Shown here piece after piece: positions 4,854 to 6,048 of a stretch of DNA of 6,048 nt. Position 1 is the stretch's first letter; every line of letters starts with the position of its first letter. This DNA is from Rubrobacter sp. (GTDB taxonomy: Bacteria > Actinomycetota > Rubrobacteria > Rubrobacterales > Rubrobacteraceae): NCBI GenBank assembly GCA_016781885.1, contig JADDPM010000109.1, positions 1,152 through 7,199 on the forward strand, given 5' to 3'. The notes below the pieces were generated by a model. That model searched no databases and was not told the origin of the DNA. It saw only the letters and a list, made by a program, of their open reading frames with translations. The position numbers and the translations under genes are program-made.

Positions 4854-5804
4854 CTAGCGCTCTTTGTTCGAGACATCCCCTTCCTCGGGACCGGCGGTTT
4901 TGTCCGGGACGTAGAGGCCGCGTCTCAGGGGGTTCTCGTGATGGCTCCAGCCGCCGACGGCGACGTTGCGGGTAGATTCGAGGAACATGGCGGCGCGGGC
5001 GTCGAGGTTGTCCAGGAGGTTTACGAGCAGGGCTTCCAGGGTCTTGGGCTGCTCGGGGGAGCCGTACTCCTTCTCGCCCTGGTGGCTGAGCATTACGTGC
5101 GAGAGTTGGAGGGCGAGCTCCTGTGGGAAGCCGGGAGTTTGGGAGGCGTGAGCGGCGACGATACGGTCGCCCAGGATCACGTGTCCCTGGAGGCGACCCT
5201 CAGTGGTATAGGCGAAGCTGCCGCTCTCCCAGGAGAGCTCCTTTGTCTTGCCGACATCGTGAAAGACGGCCCCGAAGATCAGCAGATCCCTGTTGACCGG
5301 GTAGATCTCCGCGAGCGCCTCCGACACTCGCAGGCAATGCACCGAGTGCTCCAGAAGCCCTCCGAGACGGGCGTGATGCATGGCCTTCGCCGCCGGCGCC
5401 GTGCAAAAGGCCTCCCACAGCTCCTCATCGGCGACCATGCGCGCAAAAAGCTCTCTGAGGTGCGGGTCTTTGAGGGCGCGGCCTGCCTCGATCAGCTCCT
5501 CTGCCAGAGACTCGCGGTCCCTCTCCGTGGCCGGGAGGTAGTCCTCCTCCTCGACCTCGCTCTTCGAGAGGACCCTCATTCGCTCGACCTTTATCTGGAG
5601 CATCCCGCGGTACTCGTGGGCGTTGCCCTCGACGTAGACATACTCGGGGCCGCCCAGGCCGTTGGAGAGCTCGGCGGGGAGCCGCCACATACGGGCGTCG
5701 ACCGAGCCGGTCTTGTCCACGAGCTTCGTTGAGAGGTACGGCGAGCCGCGGCTGTCAGGGCGCACGGTCGTGTCGGTGGCGAGAAAGGTAGAGCGCAGGC
5801 TCAT
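4854..5804 (-). CDS. YhaM-family 3'-5' exoribonuclease (OB-fold plus HD domain)
   Basis: YhaM-type proteins are cytoplasmic metal-dependent 3'-5' exonucleases acting in RNA turnover. The 316 residues from ATG 5804 are close to the 314 aa of B. subtilis YhaM. Residues about 3-80 form the OB fold (STFLATDTTVRPDSRGSPYLSTKLVDKTGSVDARMW, then EYVYVEGNAHEYRGMLQIKV). The HD domain follows: HHARLGGLLEHSVHCLR (143-159), FHDVGK with H182-D183, GHVILGD with H208, LSHQGEKEYGSP (239-250) and LLDNLDA with D265. The second position of the usual HHG is Gln242. ATG 5804 has no ribosome binding site, while the frame stays open to a stop at 5909 and includes CTG 5858 with GAGGGG eight bases upstream, so the true protein may be 334 aa. 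It lies downstream of a sugar ABC permease on the same strand. The family call is firm, the start uncertain. Confidence 0.88.
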   Translation of the reverse strand: MSLRSTFLATDTTVRPDSRGSPYLSTKLVDKTGSVDARMWRLPAELSNGLGGPEYVYVEGNAHEYRGMLQIKVERMRVLSKSEVEEEDYLPATERDRESLAEELIEAGRALKDPHLRELFARMVADEELWEAFCTAPAAKAMHHARLGGLLEHSVHCLRVSEALAEIYPVNRDLLIFGAVFHDVGKTKELSWESGSFAYTTEGRLQGHVILGDRIVAAHASQTPGFPQELALQLSHVMLSHQGEKEYGSPEQPKTLEALLVNLLDNLDARAAMFLESTRNVAVGGWSHHENPLRRGLYVPDKTAGPEEGDVSNKER

Positions 5805-5898
5805 GCCCGGACGCAGGTCCCGCGCCCAGAACTTCTCCTTCGCCTTCGTAGTAACCAGTTGTCGCGCCCCTCTAGCCCCGAGCCCACGCTTCGGGTGT

Positions 5899-6048
5899 TT
5901 AGCCCTTCACGGCCCCCGCGGTCAGGCCGGAGACGATCCGTCGCTGGAAGATAAGAACGAGTATCACCAGCGGTACCGTCACCACCACCGCCGCGGCGGC
6001 CTGAGCCCCGTAATCTACCGTATAAACGGTCGCGAAGTTAGGGATGAC
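5899..6048 (-). CDS. Carbohydrate ABC transporter permease, C-terminal end (MalG-type), cut by window
   Basis: Only the last 49 residues are visible. They read through a short loop (ATVYTVDYGAQAAAAV) into a final transmembrane helix (VVVTVPLVILVLIFQ) and end in RRIVSGLTAGAVKG. This closing phrase is typical of the MalG-like inner-membrane permeases of binding-protein-dependent sugar importers, which pair with a MalF-like permease, an ATPase and a solute-binding protein. The substrate cannot be told from this fragment. The TAA stop (5901-5899) lies 40 bases before the possible CTG start of the exoribonuclease gene, or 94 bases before its ATG. The rest of the transporter operon would lie to the right of the window. 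A weak 5-bp hairpin CCCGA/TCGGG (5877-5895) follows the stop and could reduce readthrough. Confidence 0.85.
   Translation of the reverse strand, partial: VIPNFATVYTVDYGAQAAAAVVVTVPLVILVLIFQRRIVSGLTAGAVKG

Noticed and set aside
4938..5732. 264-codon open frame on the + strand
   Set aside because: It lies wholly antisense to the YhaM-type gene, whose motifs are clear. It has no recognisable domain and is an expected by-product of GC-rich codon use.

Overview
The window is high-GC DNA that looks like part of a chromosome from an actinobacterium of the Rubrobacter kind. This is an inference. It rests on a DUF2342-type zinc metallopeptidase (a family known mainly from Actinobacteria) found together with a YhaM-type exoribonuclease, a Tat-exported wall-lysis protein, GTG starts and GGAGG-type ribosome binding sites. 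No rRNA, tRNA, CRISPR array, transposase or phage gene is visible.

Layout from left to right. (1) The minus strand from 897 to the left edge carries the first 299 codons of selA, L-seryl-tRNA(Sec) selenium transferase; the window ends just after its PLP-lysine motif. (2) Divergent from it, 995-1288 (+) encodes a 97-aa protein with an N-terminal glycine/alanine-rich membrane-prone segment and a C-terminal coiled coil. (3) 2723-1370 (-) is a two-gene unit: a DUF2342 zinc metallopeptidase with HETTH, followed one base later by an unrecognised 104-aa protein. (4) Divergent from that unit, 2857-3066 (+) is tatA, a twin-arginine translocase pore subunit, with a promoter placed so that the mRNA is predicted to be leaderless. 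(5) 3067-3324 is a non-coding stretch dominated by a long inverted repeat (3142-3262) that could fold as a 121-nt structured leader. I cannot match it to an RNA family. (6) 3325-3987 and 3987-4721 (+) are translationally coupled (TGATG): a Tat-signal protein with a lytic-transglycosylase-like fold that seems to lack the catalytic glutamate, then a zinc N-acetylmuramoyl-L-alanine amidase with no signal peptide and a cationic tail built of a tandem 7-residue repeat. (7) 5804-4854 (-), possibly starting at CTG 5858, is a YhaM-family OB-fold/HD-domain 3'-5' exoribonuclease. (8) The right edge (6048-5899, -) holds the last 49 residues of a sugar ABC transporter permease.

The most interesting unit is 2845-4721: a Tat pore gene, an unexplained structured intergenic element, a Tat-signal wall-binding protein and a partner amidase without its own export signal. 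My reading, which is inference, is that the amidase could leave the cell as a folded passenger of the Tat substrate, with the hydrolase pair controlled through the 3142-3262 element. The other genes are housekeeping or transport functions with no clear link to that unit.
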